From Burkholderia sp. H160 (GTDB lineage Bacteria; Pseudomonadota; Gammaproteobacteria; Burkholderiales; Burkholderiaceae), in NCBI GenBank assembly GCA_000173575.1, contig ABYL01000014.1:24695-88694 (forward strand): a stretch of DNA of 64,000 bases, read 5' to 3'. Below, piece after piece: positions 44,183 to 54,237 of the stretch; the stretch's first letter is position 1, and the number at the start of each line of letters is the position of its first letter. The notes beneath the pieces are model-generated. The model was not told the DNA's origin and ran no database searches. It saw only the letters and a program-made list of their open reading frames with translations. The position numbers and the translations under genes were made by a program.

Positions 44183-45016
44183 TTGGATACGATCATCATT
44201 ACTGGCGCGAGCGATGGCATCGGCGCAGCGAGCGCGCGTCAGTTGAAGGCCAAGGGACACAGGGTGGTCATCGTCGGCCGCTCGCGAACCAAAACCGAGG
44301 CGCTCGCACGCGAGCTCGGTGCACCGTTTCACGTAGCCGACTACGCCAGGTTGACCGACGTGCAACGGCTCGCTTCAGAGCTTGAACGATACGATCGAAT
44401 CGACGTCCTCGCGAACAATGCTGGCGGCATCATGGGCGAGCGTGAGGTGACCGGGGATGGATTTGAGAAGACGTTCCAGGTCAACCATCTGGCACCGTTC
44501 CTGCTGACCAGGCTCCTGCTGAAGCGGCTCATTGCCAGTCGGGCGAAGGTCATTCAGACCGCAAGCATCGCCGCCAATATGTATGGCGGCAAGTTCGACA
44601 TTACGGACCTCAACAATGAGCGCGGCTACCAGCCACACCTGGCCTACGGAAACGGGAAGCTCGCGAACATCCTGTTCACGCGGGAGCTGCACCGACGGTA
44701 CTACGCGGATGGCATAGCTGCGGTTGCCTTCCATCCAGGCGTCGTGCGCAGCAGTTTCGCGAGCGACACCACGCACATCATGCGGTACCTGTATCACACA
44801 CCTTTGAAGTACCTGATCACCATCAGCCCCGAATCGGGCGGGCGTCGGCTCACAACACTGGCGGAAGGTCAGCCGGGGATTGATTGGCTGGCCGGGGAGG
44901 TTTACGACAAGGACAAGCTGATGCCCGTCAAGTTTAGAGATGACGGCGGGCGCATTGCGCGTCAGCTTTGGGAACGCAGTGAAAAAATGCTCATGGGCCT
45001 CGGCGCGCTGATCTGA
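44183..45016 (+). CDS. Short-chain dehydrogenase/reductase
   Basis: A 277-residue NAD(P)-dependent SDR. The glycine-rich loop TGASDGIGAASARQL lies right at the N-terminus. NNAGG follows, then the active-site Ser in TASIAAN and Y-x3-K in YGNGK. Resemblance is to the retinol-dehydrogenase/WW-oxidoreductase-like SDRs. I chose the TTG at 44183, with AGGA 5 bases upstream, because it begins 3 residues before the first beta strand; an ATG at 44141 would add 14 residues. Codon use is less GC-biased than in neighbouring genes. Substrate unknown. Confidence 0.85.
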   Translation: MDTIIITGASDGIGAASARQLKAKGHRVVIVGRSRTKTEALARELGAPFHVADYARLTDVQRLASELERYDRIDVLANNAGGIMGEREVTGDGFEKTFQVNHLAPFLLTRLLLKRLIASRAKVIQTASIAANMYGGKFDITDLNNERGYQPHLAYGNGKLANILFTRELHRRYYADGIAAVAFHPGVVRSSFASDTTHIMRYLYHTPLKYLITISPESGGRRLTTLAEGQPGIDWLAGEVYDKDKLMPVKFRDDGGRIARQLWERSEKMLMGLGALI

Positions 45017-45221
45017 TTGCCCGAGAGTCAGCTCCCGGGGGTAGTTCGGTCATCCCCCGGAGACATCGACCGGGCAATGGCACCGGCGCCGAGCTATCTG
45101 CCCAAATGCACGCCGCATAGCCGACGAATGACTTTCCATATTCGTTTTTCTTGGTTCCGCTGCTCCTCAACGTCCAATAGATTGTGCGTTCGAAAATTCC
45201 AATAACTTAGACACGCTCGAC

Positions 45222-46547
45222 ATGATCAATAGACGTTTGATAGCTTTGGCCGCACTCCCATTCATCCTGGAGGCCTGCGGAGGAGGCAGTATTTCGGATA
45301 GCCCAAACCCTTTGGCGACCTCGGATCAGCTGGCAGCCGAGCAACTTGCAATCACTGTTGTTCAGGAGCCTGCCGTTATCGCGGCAAAAGCTACGCTCAA
45401 AGCCAACTGGCTGGCGGCGGCTCAAGCAACCGGCGGTGTATCGGATGAGGCGTTGACGAACCTCGATGAGGCTGTGGATGAAAGTGTGTTCGCCTTCGCG
45501 CTATCGCTTGCTTCCGGCGATGCCAGCGCCCCGAAGGTGGTTTCGTTTCTGGCAGCCCCGCACAATTGGTACGGAATGAACGTGCCGGGTTCGCGGACAA
45601 CCTTTGATAACCCGGACACCATATACCGCAAGATCCCGGTTGACGCTGCGTCGAGCTACGTCTTGACCGGAACGGTCCACGCGCAAAAGCCTGTCGATTT
45701 CAACTTCAGCCTCTACAGCAGCACCAGCGCCACGCTTTCCAACCTCGCCGGCGACGCTCTCGCCACGCAGGCCGATGGCAGTTTCGTCATCAACGCCAGT
45801 TCGTCATCGAGCGGGGGCAGCAATCAAATCCAGCTCGTCTCGGGAGCCGCGTCCATCTTCGTGCGCGATACGATCAACGACTGGGGAGTACAACAATTCA
45901 ACAGCCTGGCGATAAAGCGGACCCCGTCCGTCTCGACGCAAGCACAGACCGCTGACGCGCTCGCTACGACCCTGGCAGCGACGTTAAAAACTCCGGCTGC
46001 GGCTGGACCGTTCATTGCCTACAATGCCCTTGGGTACGCTCAGCCGGTCAACACGCTTCCTGCGCCGTCGCTTGGCGGCACCGGGGGGCGCCTCGCCAAC
46101 CAGGCCGCGTCATATGCCGCATTCCAGCTTGCCGATGACGAAGCACTGGTCCTCAACGTCAACCTCGGCGGGGCAAAATACTTCATCGCGCCGGCCTATG
46201 GCCGATGGACGATCACGACCGACTACATCAACCACACCCAGACGCTAAACAACGCGCAAGCAGTACCCAACCCCGATGGCACGTACACGTTCGTGATATC
46301 GCCGAAAGACCCGGGCGTCTACAACTGGGTGGACACGGCAGGTCTGCACCAGGGCTTCCTCAACCCACGCTGGCAAGGGTTGCCGACGACACCTGCTTCG
46401 GTGGGTCCGTCTGCGACGGTCAAGCTTGTGAAGCTTGGCGACCTTCAGACCGTTCTCCCGACGACAACGAAGTACGTTACTGCCACGGAACGACAAGCAC
46501 AGCTGGCTGCGCGTGCTGCGAGTTACGCATCGCGATACGCACCCTGA
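45222..46547 (+). CDS. DUF1254/DUF1214-type lipoprotein
   Basis: A 441-residue predicted lipoprotein: the signal peptide MINRRLIALAALPFILEAC ends in a lipobox with Cys19. The mature part has features of DUF1214-type proteins: DNPDTIYRKIPVDAASSYVL in the middle and DPGVYNWVDTAGLHQGFLNP near the end. The latter resembles the conserved W-x-DTAGL-x-x-G of that family. Function is unknown. The gene has lower GC than its surroundings, which may point to acquisition. Confidence 0.8.
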   Translation: MINRRLIALAALPFILEACGGGSISDSPNPLATSDQLAAEQLAITVVQEPAVIAAKATLKANWLAAAQATGGVSDEALTNLDEAVDESVFAFALSLASGDASAPKVVSFLAAPHNWYGMNVPGSRTTFDNPDTIYRKIPVDAASSYVLTGTVHAQKPVDFNFSLYSSTSATLSNLAGDALATQADGSFVINASSSSSGGSNQIQLVSGAASIFVRDTINDWGVQQFNSLAIKRTPSVSTQAQTADALATTLAATLKTPAAAGPFIAYNALGYAQPVNTLPAPSLGGTGGRLANQAASYAAFQLADDEALVLNVNLGGAKYFIAPAYGRWTITTDYINHTQTLNNAQAVPNPDGTYTFVISPKDPGVYNWVDTAGLHQGFLNPRWQGLPTTPASVGPSATVKLVKLGDLQTVLPTTTKYVTATERQAQLAARAASYASRYAP

Positions 46548-46707
46548 ACTCTTCGCGTTAGCGTGATCGGCACCGCCGAAACCCGGAGCGTGCGCCTGGA
46601 TTCGTTGCGCAATCCGGTTTCGGCTGTTCGACTCAGATGCGCGAAATCGTCGACAATCGAGCAGTGACAACCAGGAACGCGGCGCGACCGCCACTGCGAG
46701 GACCGTC

Positions 46708-47082
46708 ATGAACTGGCTGGCCAATACCGTTCTCGTGTTGCACGCGCTGGTCGTACTCTTCATCGTCGGCGGACTACTCGCAATCTGGGCAGGTGCGTGG
46801 TTAAAGCGCGGCTGGATACGCAACCGCGTGTTCCGGCTCGCGCATCTCGGTGCGATAGGCGTCGTCGCGCTTCTCGCTGTCCTTGACATACCATGTCCGC
46901 TGACGGTCCTCGAGGACTGGCTACGTACCGGGCACGCAGCGCCGCAAGGTTTCATTCAGCGCTGGGTAAGCTACTTGCTCTACTACGACTTGCCAGGCTG
47001 GGTTTTCGCGACGGCCTATGCAGCGTTCCTGCTGGTCGTGGCAATTACCTGGTTTCGTGTCCCGCCGCGTTCGCGCCGCTGA
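46708..47082 (+). CDS. DUF2784 membrane protein
   Basis: A 124-residue inner-membrane protein with three or four hydrophobic helices. It has the DUF2784 pattern: LANTVLVLHALVVLFIVGG at the N-terminus, then CPLTVLEDWLR and a late YLLYYDLPGWVFATAYAAF. No function is known. It appears to be a single-gene unit. Confidence 0.85.
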   Translation: MNWLANTVLVLHALVVLFIVGGLLAIWAGAWLKRGWIRNRVFRLAHLGAIGVVALLAVLDIPCPLTVLEDWLRTGHAAPQGFIQRWVSYLLYYDLPGWVFATAYAAFLLVVAITWFRVPPRSRR

Positions 47083-47202
47083 GCGTGGCGTCTATTCCAG
47101 CGTCGCGCCTAACGATTCGCTGCCCCGAAGCGCATAGCCAGGCAGCGCGCGCAACGCATCGACGGTCACGTCCGCTTCCGCCTTCAGCCAATCGATGAAC
47201 AT

Positions 47203-48060
47203 CTACGTGCAACGACGCGGCTCGGTGACCACCGCGTGATAGGCCGCACCGCAATCCTCGAGCACCGGATACGGCGCGACGAGCCGACCACTCTGCAATT
47301 CCGCCAATGCGAGCGCCGGCGAACTGACGACGACGCCGACGCCGTCGGCGGCCGCCTCGAGCGCGGTCATCGCGTGCGAGAAATGGTGGCCGCGCGATTC
47401 GTCGGGGACCGGCATGCCCGCGAATTCGGCCCACTTGCGCCAATACGATAGACCGCCGTGAACAATGCCGCGATCGTCGTGCAACAGCGGCAACGATGCG
47501 AGCGAAACGAGCCGTTCGTCCGGCAGAGTTGCCGCGAGCGAAGGCGCCAGCAGCGGGGTCAGCGCCAGCGGCAACAGCGCATCGACGTGCAACGGATCGT
47601 ACTGGCCATCACCGAGCACGATCACGACGTCGACCTCGTCGAGCCGTTGGCGTACCGCGTCCGCCTCGAACTCCTGACCGGTCCACGAGTGGCCAAAGCC
47701 GAGCATCCACGAGACGACGTGCACGTCGAGCTCGGTGTGCTGCATCAGGAAGCGGTGCAGGCGCGGCATCAGCCAACGGTTCGAGAACGAAGGCGGGCAA
47801 CTGACGGTCAGCGTTTCCTTGTCCTTGAAGCGCGCCAGCAGATCGATCGACTCTCGCATCGTGCGAAAACTCTCGCTCAGTTTCGGCAGCCACAGCCGTC
47901 CGGCCTGCGTCAGCACGAGGCCCTTCTTCGTGCGTTCGAACAGCAGCACGCCGAGAAACGCCTCGAGCGCGTTGACCTGATGGCTGACCGCGGCGGGCGT
48001 CACATGCAGCTCCTGCGCGGCCTTGCGAAAGCTCAGATGGCGCGCGGCCGATTCTTGCAC
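47203..48060 (-). CDS. LysR-family regulator lacking its N-terminus
   Basis: A GcvA-type LysR protein of about 285 residues if started at the GTG at 48060. Family homology begins at ESAARHLSFRKAAQELHVTP. The usual first 12-15 residues, including the first helix before the helix-turn-helix, are missing. Codons further upstream, to 48105, are antisense to an aldolase fragment. The rest, including the effector domain, looks intact. DNA binding is probably impaired, so it may be a pseudogene. Confidence 0.75.
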   Translation of the reverse strand: MQESAARHLSFRKAAQELHVTPAAVSHQVNALEAFLGVLLFERTKKGLVLTQAGRLWLPKLSESFRTMRESIDLLARFKDKETLTVSCPPSFSNRWLMPRLHRFLMQHTELDVHVVSWMLGFGHSWTGQEFEADAVRQRLDEVDVVIVLGDGQYDPLHVDALLPLALTPLLAPSLAATLPDERLVSLASLPLLHDDRGIVHGGLSYWRKWAEFAGMPVPDESRGHHFSHAMTALEAAADGVGVVVSSPALALAELQSGRLVAPYPVLEDCGAAYHAVVTEPRRCT

Positions 48061-48073
48061 AAAACTTCTCCCC

Positions 48074-48352
48074 CTGAAACGCGAACTCGTTGCGGCGAAC
48101 CGCATCCTCGCGCATCAGGGCGTGCTCGATGCATTCGGCCACGTGAGCGTGCGCCGCCCCGAGGGCGACGGCGAATTCCTGATCTCGCGCTCGTGCGCGC
48201 CCGAACTCGTCGACATCGACGACATCATCACGATGCGGCTCGATGGTTCGATCGCCGAAGGCGAAGCGGCAAAGCCGTATCTGGAGGTGTATATCCACGC
48301 GGAGATCTATCGCCTGCGATCGGACGTGCGCGCGATCGTTCACAGCCACGCG
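48074..48352 (+). pseudogene. Class II aldolase/adducin-family fragment
   Basis: About 93 residues of a class II aldolase-like protein remain, from LKRELVAANRILAHQGVLDA through FGHVSVRRPEG to the metal-binding HxH in AIVHSHA. After that the frame reads unrelated residues (LRSGRKTAP) and stops at 48382. There is no start codon of its own; the frame upstream is antisense LysR. Roughly two thirds of the gene, including the second half of the metal site, is lost. It is the middle piece between two deletion junctions. Confidence 0.75.
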
Positions 48353-48378
48353 CTTCGAAGCGGCCGGAAGACCGCGCC

Positions 48379-49476
48379 TTAGCCCGGCGCCCTGCCCAAC
48401 ACCTGCGAATCCGACGACGACGCCGTCGACGTCTCCTTATGCCCCTGCGCATGCGCCGTCGTCGCGACCGTACCGTTGCCACCGAGCCGCCCCATCGACT
48501 TCGCATGCCGCTCGATCAACCGCTGCAGCAAACAGAACGCGCATAGCAGTGCCCCGATCACGATCCGCGTCCACCACGAACTGAGCGTGCCGTCGAACGT
48601 GATCAGCGTCTGAATCGTGCCGAGAATGCCGACGCCGAACAGCGAGCCGACCACATAACCGACGCCGCCGGTCAGCAGCGTGCCGCCGATCACCGTCGCC
48701 GCGATCGCATCGAGCTCCATGCCCTGTCCTTGCAGTCCATAACCCGACAGCACATAGAACGTGAACACCGCGCCGCCGAGCGCCGAACAGAAGCCGCTCA
48801 GCGCATACACGCCGATCCGAGTCTGCGCGACCGGCAACCCCATCAGCAGCGCCGAGCGCGGGTTGCCGCCGACCGCATACACGTTGCGTCCGAAGCGCGT
48901 GAAATGCGCGACGTAGATCGCGGCGGCGAGGGTCGCGAGCGCGATCAGCACGTTCGCCGATACCGAACCGACGCCGAGACTGAGACGATACGCGGAGATC
49001 GCCTTGAACGTCGGATCGGTGATCGTGATCGACTGCGTCGTGATCAGAAAGCACAGGCCACGCGCGAAGAACATCCCCGCCAGCGTCACGATGAACGCCT
49101 GCAAGCGGAAGTAATGGATCAGCGCGCCCTGCACCGCGCCGAACACGGTGCCCATCAGCAGCACGATCGGAATGACGAGCCATACCGACACATGCATGTG
49201 CTCCGATAGCACCGCCTCGACGATCGTCGTCAGCGCGACGATCGAGCCCACCGAAAGATCGATGCCGCCCGACACGATCACGAACGTCATCCCGATCGCG
49301 ACGATCAGCAGGAACGCGTTGTCGACGAGCAGATCGAGCAATACCTGCCACGAGAAGAAACCGGTGTACATCACCGAGCCAAAGCCGAACAGCGCGCAGA
49401 ACAGCAGGATCGTCACCGCGATCGGCAGCGTGCGCGGGTCGACCACGCGCGCGAGTGCTTCGAGAACGCGCGTCAT
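48379..49476 (-). CDS. yjfF: Sugar ABC transporter permease YjfF
   Basis: A 365-residue permease of the RbsC/AraH family with about nine helices. It shows FVIVSGGIDLSVGSIVAL, a near-invariant motif of these permeases, and VGGNPRSALLMGLPV. The last 30 or so residues are Ser/Thr/Gly-rich and unlikely to be in the membrane. The order binding protein, ATPase, permease, permease equals ytfQRT-yjfF of E. coli, a galactofuranose importer. It overlaps the preceding permease gene by 4 bp. Confidence 0.9.
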   Translation of the reverse strand: MTRVLEALARVVDPRTLPIAVTILLFCALFGFGSVMYTGFFSWQVLLDLLVDNAFLLIVAIGMTFVIVSGGIDLSVGSIVALTTIVEAVLSEHMHVSVWLVIPIVLLMGTVFGAVQGALIHYFRLQAFIVTLAGMFFARGLCFLITTQSITITDPTFKAISAYRLSLGVGSVSANVLIALATLAAAIYVAHFTRFGRNVYAVGGNPRSALLMGLPVAQTRIGVYALSGFCSALGGAVFTFYVLSGYGLQGQGMELDAIAATVIGGTLLTGGVGYVVGSLFGVGILGTIQTLITFDGTLSSWWTRIVIGALLCAFCLLQRLIERHAKSMGRLGGNGTVATTAHAQGHKETSTASSSDSQVLGRAPG

Positions 49477-50516
49477 CGTGCCACCCCACGCGATTTGACG
49501 AGCGACGCGCCAAACGACACCGCGAGCGCGCGCGCCGCCGGCGACTGGATCACGCTGACCGCGAGCACGACGGCCGCCTTGACGACGAGCGTCGCTTCCG
49601 GCGGCACGCCGATCGAATACGTCGTGTACGTGAGCGTCTGGATGATCAATGCGCCGAGTATCGTGCCCGCGAAACTGAAGCGCCCGCCGAGCAGTGACGT
49701 GCCGCCGAGCGTCACGGCGAGAATCGCGTCGAGTTCGAGCAGCAGACCCGCGTTGTTGCCGTCCGCGCTCCGCACGTTCGAACTGATCAGGATGCCGGCC
49801 AGTGCCGCGGTCAAGCCCGAGAAGCTGTACACCGCGAACACGATCGCCTTCGAGCGCAGGCCGACGAGCCGCGTCGCAACCGGGTTCACGCCGATCGCAC
49901 GGATGAAGAGCCCGAGCGCCGTTCCCTCCACCAATGCCGCGGTCGCCAGCACGGCCACCGTCGCGATCCACACCGAGAACGGCACGCCGAGCAAGTAGCC
50001 GCCGCCGACGAACAGATAGCCGGGCGCGCCGATCGGGATGATCTGGCCGGCGGTCAGCAGTTGCGCGATGCCGCGGCCCGCGACCATTAGAATCAGCGTC
50101 GCGATGATCGGCTGCATGCCGACGAACGCCACCAGCAGCCCGTTCCACATGCCGCTCAAGACGCCGACGACGAGCGCCGCCAGCAGTGCCTGCGCGATCA
50201 GCCCGCCGCTCGGCACGGCCTGCGTCGCGAGAATCGTCGCGGCCGCGGCACCCGCGATCGCGACCACCGCGCCGACCGAAATATCGATGCCGCGCGTCGC
50301 GATCACGAGCGTCATGCCGATCGCGACGAGCACGAGCGGCGCCGCGCGATTCAGGATGTCGATCGGCGCGCCGAACAGGTGGCCGTCGAGCACGCGCAGC
50401 GCCAGAAAATGCGGATTGACCAGCAGGTTCAGTCCGCACAGCAACACGAGCGTCACGCACGGCCACAGCAGCGGACGCTCGGCGCCGTCGCGCGCGAACC
50501 AGTTCGATAGCTTCAT
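49473..50516 (-). CDS. ytfT: Sugar ABC transporter permease YtfT
   Basis: A 347-residue permease of the same family as YjfF. The diagnostic motif is LVIATRGIDISVGAVVAIAG. The start at 50516 overlaps the ATPase gene by 4 bp (ATGA), whereas the open frame continues upstream to 50681 inside that gene. It forms a heterodimer with YjfF. Confidence 0.9.
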   Translation of the reverse strand: MKLSNWFARDGAERPLLWPCVTLVLLCGLNLLVNPHFLALRVLDGHLFGAPIDILNRAAPLVLVAIGMTLVIATRGIDISVGAVVAIAGAAAATILATQAVPSGGLIAQALLAALVVGVLSGMWNGLLVAFVGMQPIIATLILMVAGRGIAQLLTAGQIIPIGAPGYLFVGGGYLLGVPFSVWIATVAVLATAALVEGTALGLFIRAIGVNPVATRLVGLRSKAIVFAVYSFSGLTAALAGILISSNVRSADGNNAGLLLELDAILAVTLGGTSLLGGRFSFAGTILGALIIQTLTYTTYSIGVPPEATLVVKAAVVLAVSVIQSPAARALAVSFGASLVKSRGVAR

Positions 50517-52129
50517 TCGCCGCTCCCTGCGATGAGTCGGTAGATGTTGTCTTCGTTCGATGCCTTGCCGGCCACCTCCGCGATCTTGCGGCGATCGCGC
50601 AGCACCGCGACGCGGTGGCTCACGCGCAGCACCTCGCCGATCTCCGACGAGATGAACAGGATGGAAAGGCCGTTCGCGCACAGCGCGAGCAGCCGGTCCA
50701 TGATGTCGAACTTCGCAGCGACGTCGATGCCGCGGGTCGGCTCGTCGAGAATCAGCAGTTTCGGATCAGTCGCGAGCCAGCGCGCGAGCAGCGCCTTCTG
50801 CTGGTTGCCGCCGGATAGCAGCGCGATCGGCTGATCGGCGTCGGACGCCTTGATGCCGAGCCGCTCGATCCACACATCGGCGAGCTCACGCGCGCGTTGC
50901 CGGCTGATCTTGCGCCACCAGCCGCGCCGCGCCTGCAACGCGAGCACGATGTTCTCGCGGATCGACAGCTCGGCGACGATGCCTTCCTTCTTGCGGTCTT
51001 CCGCGCAATAGCCGATACCGTGGCGCACCGCATCGTGCGGCGTGCGCAGCCGCACGGGCCGCCCATCGACGAGGATCGTGCCGCTGTCCGCGCGATCGGC
51101 GCCGAACAACAGTCGCGCGGTTTCGGTGCGGCCCGAGCCGAGCAGACCCGCGAGGCCGAGAATCTTGCCGGACTGAACTTCGAGATCGATCGGCTGCAAC
51201 GTGCCGCGCCGGCCGACGCCTCGCAGTTCGATGAATGGCTTCGCGCCGGTCTCGTCCTGCGCGCTCTCCTGCAGGTCGTCGGCGGCCTGCCCCTCATGCG
51301 CCGCTTCGCGCAGACGCGCACTCATGCGCTCGTGGCCGACCATCTTCGCGACCAGTTGATCGGCGGGCAGATCACGCGCGAGATATTCGCCTTCGCGCTC
51401 GCCGTTGCGCATCACCGTGATGCGATCGGAGATCGCATAGGTCTGCTCGATGAAGTGCGTGACGAACAGGATCGCGATGCCCGATTGCTTAAGATGCCGA
51501 AGGATTTTGAAAAGCTGCGCGACTTCGCTGTCGTCGAGGCTCGAGGTCGGTTCGTCGAGAATCAATACGCGTGCGTCAACGGACAACGCTCGCGCGATCG
51601 CGACCATCTGTTGCACGGCGATCGGATAGGCGTCGAGCGAGCGCGTGACGTCGAGCGACACGTCGAGGCGTGCGAGCGCTTCCTGCGCACGCCGCTTGAT
51701 GTCGGGCCAGTCGATCTTGCCGAAGCGAAGCGGATGCCGGCCCGCGAAGATGTTCTCCGCGACCGACAGATTCGGGCACAGGTTCACTTCCTGGTATAGC
51801 GTGCGCACGCCGGCCGCCTCGGCTTCCTGTGGCGACGCGAAGGCAACTACCTCGCCGCCGAGGCGGATCGTGCCTGCATCGGGTGCGAACACGCCGGTGA
51901 GCACGTTGATCAACGTGGATTTGCCGGCGCCGTTCTGGCCCATCAGCGTATGGACCTCGCCGGGAAACAGGCGGAAGTCGACGCGCTGCAGCGCCTTCAC
52001 GCCCGGAAATGTCTTGCTGACGCCGGAGGTCTCCAGAATCGGTTCGCGCGCGCTCACGCCACCCTGTGGGCTTGGTGCGCCCGGTGCGCCGCGCTCCGGC
52101 TGATTTGGTTCGGTTGCGGATTGGGTCAT
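50513..52129 (-). CDS. ytfR: Sugar ABC transporter ATP-binding protein YtfR
   Basis: A 538-residue ATPase with two ABC domains, the RbsA/AraG/YtfR form. Domain one has Walker A MGQNGAGKST, DEPTSSLDDSEV and a signature-like IAVQQMVAIARAL. Domain two has the degenerate GLLGSGRTETARLL and an intact signature LLSGGNQQKALLARWL with DEPTRGIDV. About 35 extra N-terminal residues are Pro/Gly/Ser-rich. The start at 52129 is chosen over an open frame to 52264. The gap of about 200 bases to the binding-protein gene shows no terminator. Confidence 0.92.
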   Translation of the reverse strand: MTQSATEPNQPERGAPGAPSPQGGVSAREPILETSGVSKTFPGVKALQRVDFRLFPGEVHTLMGQNGAGKSTLINVLTGVFAPDAGTIRLGGEVVAFASPQEAEAAGVRTLYQEVNLCPNLSVAENIFAGRHPLRFGKIDWPDIKRRAQEALARLDVSLDVTRSLDAYPIAVQQMVAIARALSVDARVLILDEPTSSLDDSEVAQLFKILRHLKQSGIAILFVTHFIEQTYAISDRITVMRNGEREGEYLARDLPADQLVAKMVGHERMSARLREAAHEGQAADDLQESAQDETGAKPFIELRGVGRRGTLQPIDLEVQSGKILGLAGLLGSGRTETARLLFGADRADSGTILVDGRPVRLRTPHDAVRHGIGYCAEDRKKEGIVAELSIRENIVLALQARRGWWRKISRQRARELADVWIERLGIKASDADQPIALLSGGNQQKALLARWLATDPKLLILDEPTRGIDVAAKFDIMDRLLALCANGLSILFISSEIGEVLRVSHRVAVLRDRRKIAEVAGKASNEDNIYRLIAGSGE

Positions 52130-52326
52130 GGACCTCGCTCGATCGGCTATGCGTGGTTCGGCGGGCTCCAGCGGCATGCTCCTGAAAAGAGACCGCCCGC
52201 TGCCGAAGCAGCCTGGGCGGTCAGGCACCACTGGAGAAACCCGTAAGATGCGTCCGTACTGCACATCTCCCGCGCCGCGAGCCCCATTGGCCCCGGCGCC
52301 TGAACACCGGACGCGCCGCCTTAGTC

Positions 52327-53313
52327 TTAGTACTTACGCGTCGGCAGTGTTTGCGTAGCCACGCTCATCGGGAAGACGGTCTCTTGAGTCAGGATCCGCT
52401 TCGGCAGCGGCTTGCCAGCCACCACGTCCTTCACCGCCGACATCAGCTGCGGTCCGAGCAGCGGGCTGCATTCCACGTCGACGTTCATCTTGCCCGCGGC
52501 CATCGCCTGGAAGCCGCCTCTCGTCGCGTCGAACGAAACCACGATGGGGTCCTTGCCCGGATGCATGCCGGCTTCTTCCATCGCCTGGATCGCGCCGAGC
52601 GCCATGTCGTCGTTATGAGCATAGACCACGTTGATCTTGTTGCCGTAGGTCTTGATGAACGCCTCCATCACCTGCTTGCCGCCGGCGAGCGTGAAGTCGC
52701 CGCTTTGCGACGCGATGATCTTGAACTTCGGATCGCTCTTGATCACTTCGATCAGACCCGAGTGGCGGTCGTTGGCCGGCGCGGAGCCGACCGTGCCTTG
52801 CAGCTCGGCGATGTTGATCGGACCTTTATCGTCCTTGTAGTGATCCGCGAGCCAGTGGCCGCCGCGCCGTCCTTCTTCGAGGAAGTCCGAGCCGATCATC
52901 GTCACGTACAGAGACGTGTCCTTCACGTCGATGTTGCGGTCGGTCAGGATCACCGGAATCTTCGCGGCTTTGGCTTCGAGCAGCACCGGTTCCCAGCCCG
53001 ATTCGACGACCGGCGAGAACGCGATCACGTCGACCTTCTGCGCGATATACGAGCGGATCGCCTTGATCTGGTTTTCCTGCTTCTGCTGTGCGTCTGAGAA
53101 TTTGAGGTTGATACCGGCATCCGCCGCCGCTGACTTCACCGATTCGGTATTCGCGGTACGCCATGCGCTTTCCGCACCAACTTGCGCAAAACCGAGCGTA
53201 ATCTTCTTGTCCTCGGCATGCGCGCCGGGCGTGGCCAGCGTCAGCACTCCAAGACTCGCGGAAAGCGCGAGCGCGCCCAGAGCGCGACACGCTGCACGTC
53301 GTGTATTCGCCAT
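52327..53313 (-). CDS. ytfQ: Galactofuranose-type sugar-binding protein YtfQ
   Basis: A 328-residue periplasmic binding protein of the ribose/galactose family. The ATG at 53313 has GGAGA upstream and a signal peptide ending at AHA-ED near residue 34. The mature part shows KITLGFAQVGAESAWRTANT, VIAFSPVVESGWEPVL and AHNDDMALGAIQAMEEAG, close to E. coli YtfQ. It is the first gene of the operon. Furanose sugars are the expected ligands, from family knowledge. Confidence 0.92.
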   Translation of the reverse strand: MANTRRAACRALGALALSASLGVLTLATPGAHAEDKKITLGFAQVGAESAWRTANTESVKSAAADAGINLKFSDAQQKQENQIKAIRSYIAQKVDVIAFSPVVESGWEPVLLEAKAAKIPVILTDRNIDVKDTSLYVTMIGSDFLEEGRRGGHWLADHYKDDKGPINIAELQGTVGSAPANDRHSGLIEVIKSDPKFKIIASQSGDFTLAGGKQVMEAFIKTYGNKINVVYAHNDDMALGAIQAMEEAGMHPGKDPIVVSFDATRGGFQAMAAGKMNVDVECSPLLGPQLMSAVKDVVAGKPLPKRILTQETVFPMSVATQTLPTRKY

Positions 53314-53494
53314 GACAGTCTCCAATCGTTGTTGTGTAGACGACCCAGCGATCTACCCGGCCCTCTGGGCCCTCACGGCGCATGGATCGAGATGTAGCGT
53401 ACTGTGCGACGCGTTAACCGTCCAATCATATGATTCGCGCCGTCGATACCAATTTTGATATAGCGCGCCTGTCAGAGCATTGCCGCGCGCTGTC

Positions 53495-54097
53495 TCACGC
53501 TGGCGTGACTCTCGGGGTGACCCAGCGAAACGTCAGATTGATGCGCTCGCCGCTCACGCGCGGCTCCTTCGGCACCCGGTGACGCCACTGCGCCTGGGTG
53601 TCGCCCTTCATCACGAGCAGGCTGCCGCCCTTCAGCGAGAACGATTGCACGACGCCGCTGCGGTTGTGCCGCAGATCGAACGTGCGCGCGACGCCGAGGC
53701 TCACCGACGCGATCACCGGCTGCCTGCCGAGCTCGGGCTCGCGGTCCGCGTGCCAGCCCATGCTGTCGGCGCCGCTGCGGTAACGATTCAGCAGCACGCT
53801 GTTAAATCGCGCGCCACTGGTCGTCTCGACGGCGGCCTTCAGTTCCGCGACTGCCGGCGTCCACGCTTGCGGCACATTGCGGATGCCCGAGTAGACGTAC
53901 ACCGCGTCCGGCTCGCCCTGCCATGCAGTCAGACGCGGCAGTGCAACACGGCCGGCTGGTGTGCCCATCATGTCCTGGCGCCATTGCACTTCGTCGATCA
54001 GGCGGGCAAGCAGGCGTTCGGCCGCGGCCGGTGCGAGCCAGTCGGGGTACCAGTCGACGTCGGGCGTGGGCAGGTCGTTGAAAAGATCGGTGGTCAT
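53495..54097 (-). CDS. alkB: AlkB-type DNA repair dioxygenase
   Basis: A 200-residue 2-oxoglutarate/Fe(II) dioxygenase that removes alkyl groups from DNA bases. Iron ligands are H and D in [12 protein letters not shown] and a distal His in [10 protein letters not shown]. The 2-oxoglutarate-binding R-x-N-x-T-F-R is seen as RINLTFRW near the end. Length and [18 protein letters not shown] are typical of the short AlkB group in Burkholderia. Confidence 0.93.
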   Translation of the reverse strand: MTTDLFNDLPTPDVDWYPDWLAPAAAERLLARLIDEVQWRQDMMGTPAGRVALPRLTAWQGEPDAVYVYSGIRNVPQAWTPAVAELKAAVETTSGARFNSVLLNRYRSGADSMGWHADREPELGRQPVIASVSLGVARTFDLRHNRSGVVQSFSLKGGSLLVMKGDTQAQWRHRVPKEPRVSGERINLTFRWVTPRVTPA

Positions 54098-54237
54098 CGG
54101 ACTGTTCGGATGCGAGCTGGCGAGTAAAACCCCTGGCTATTATGGCGACAACGGCGCACCCGCCGATTCACGCGCGTTGCTCTTTCATTCGACGCGGCCT
54201 TGCGCGTTCCCTCTGTTCTTTCGCACGGAGGAATTCC

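Noticed and set aside
43849-44220. 123-codon minus-strand frame in the PPK2-SDR gap, considered as a transposase remnant
   Set aside because: I could not match it to any transposase motif, and it overlaps the SDR start; kept only as a note on the gap.
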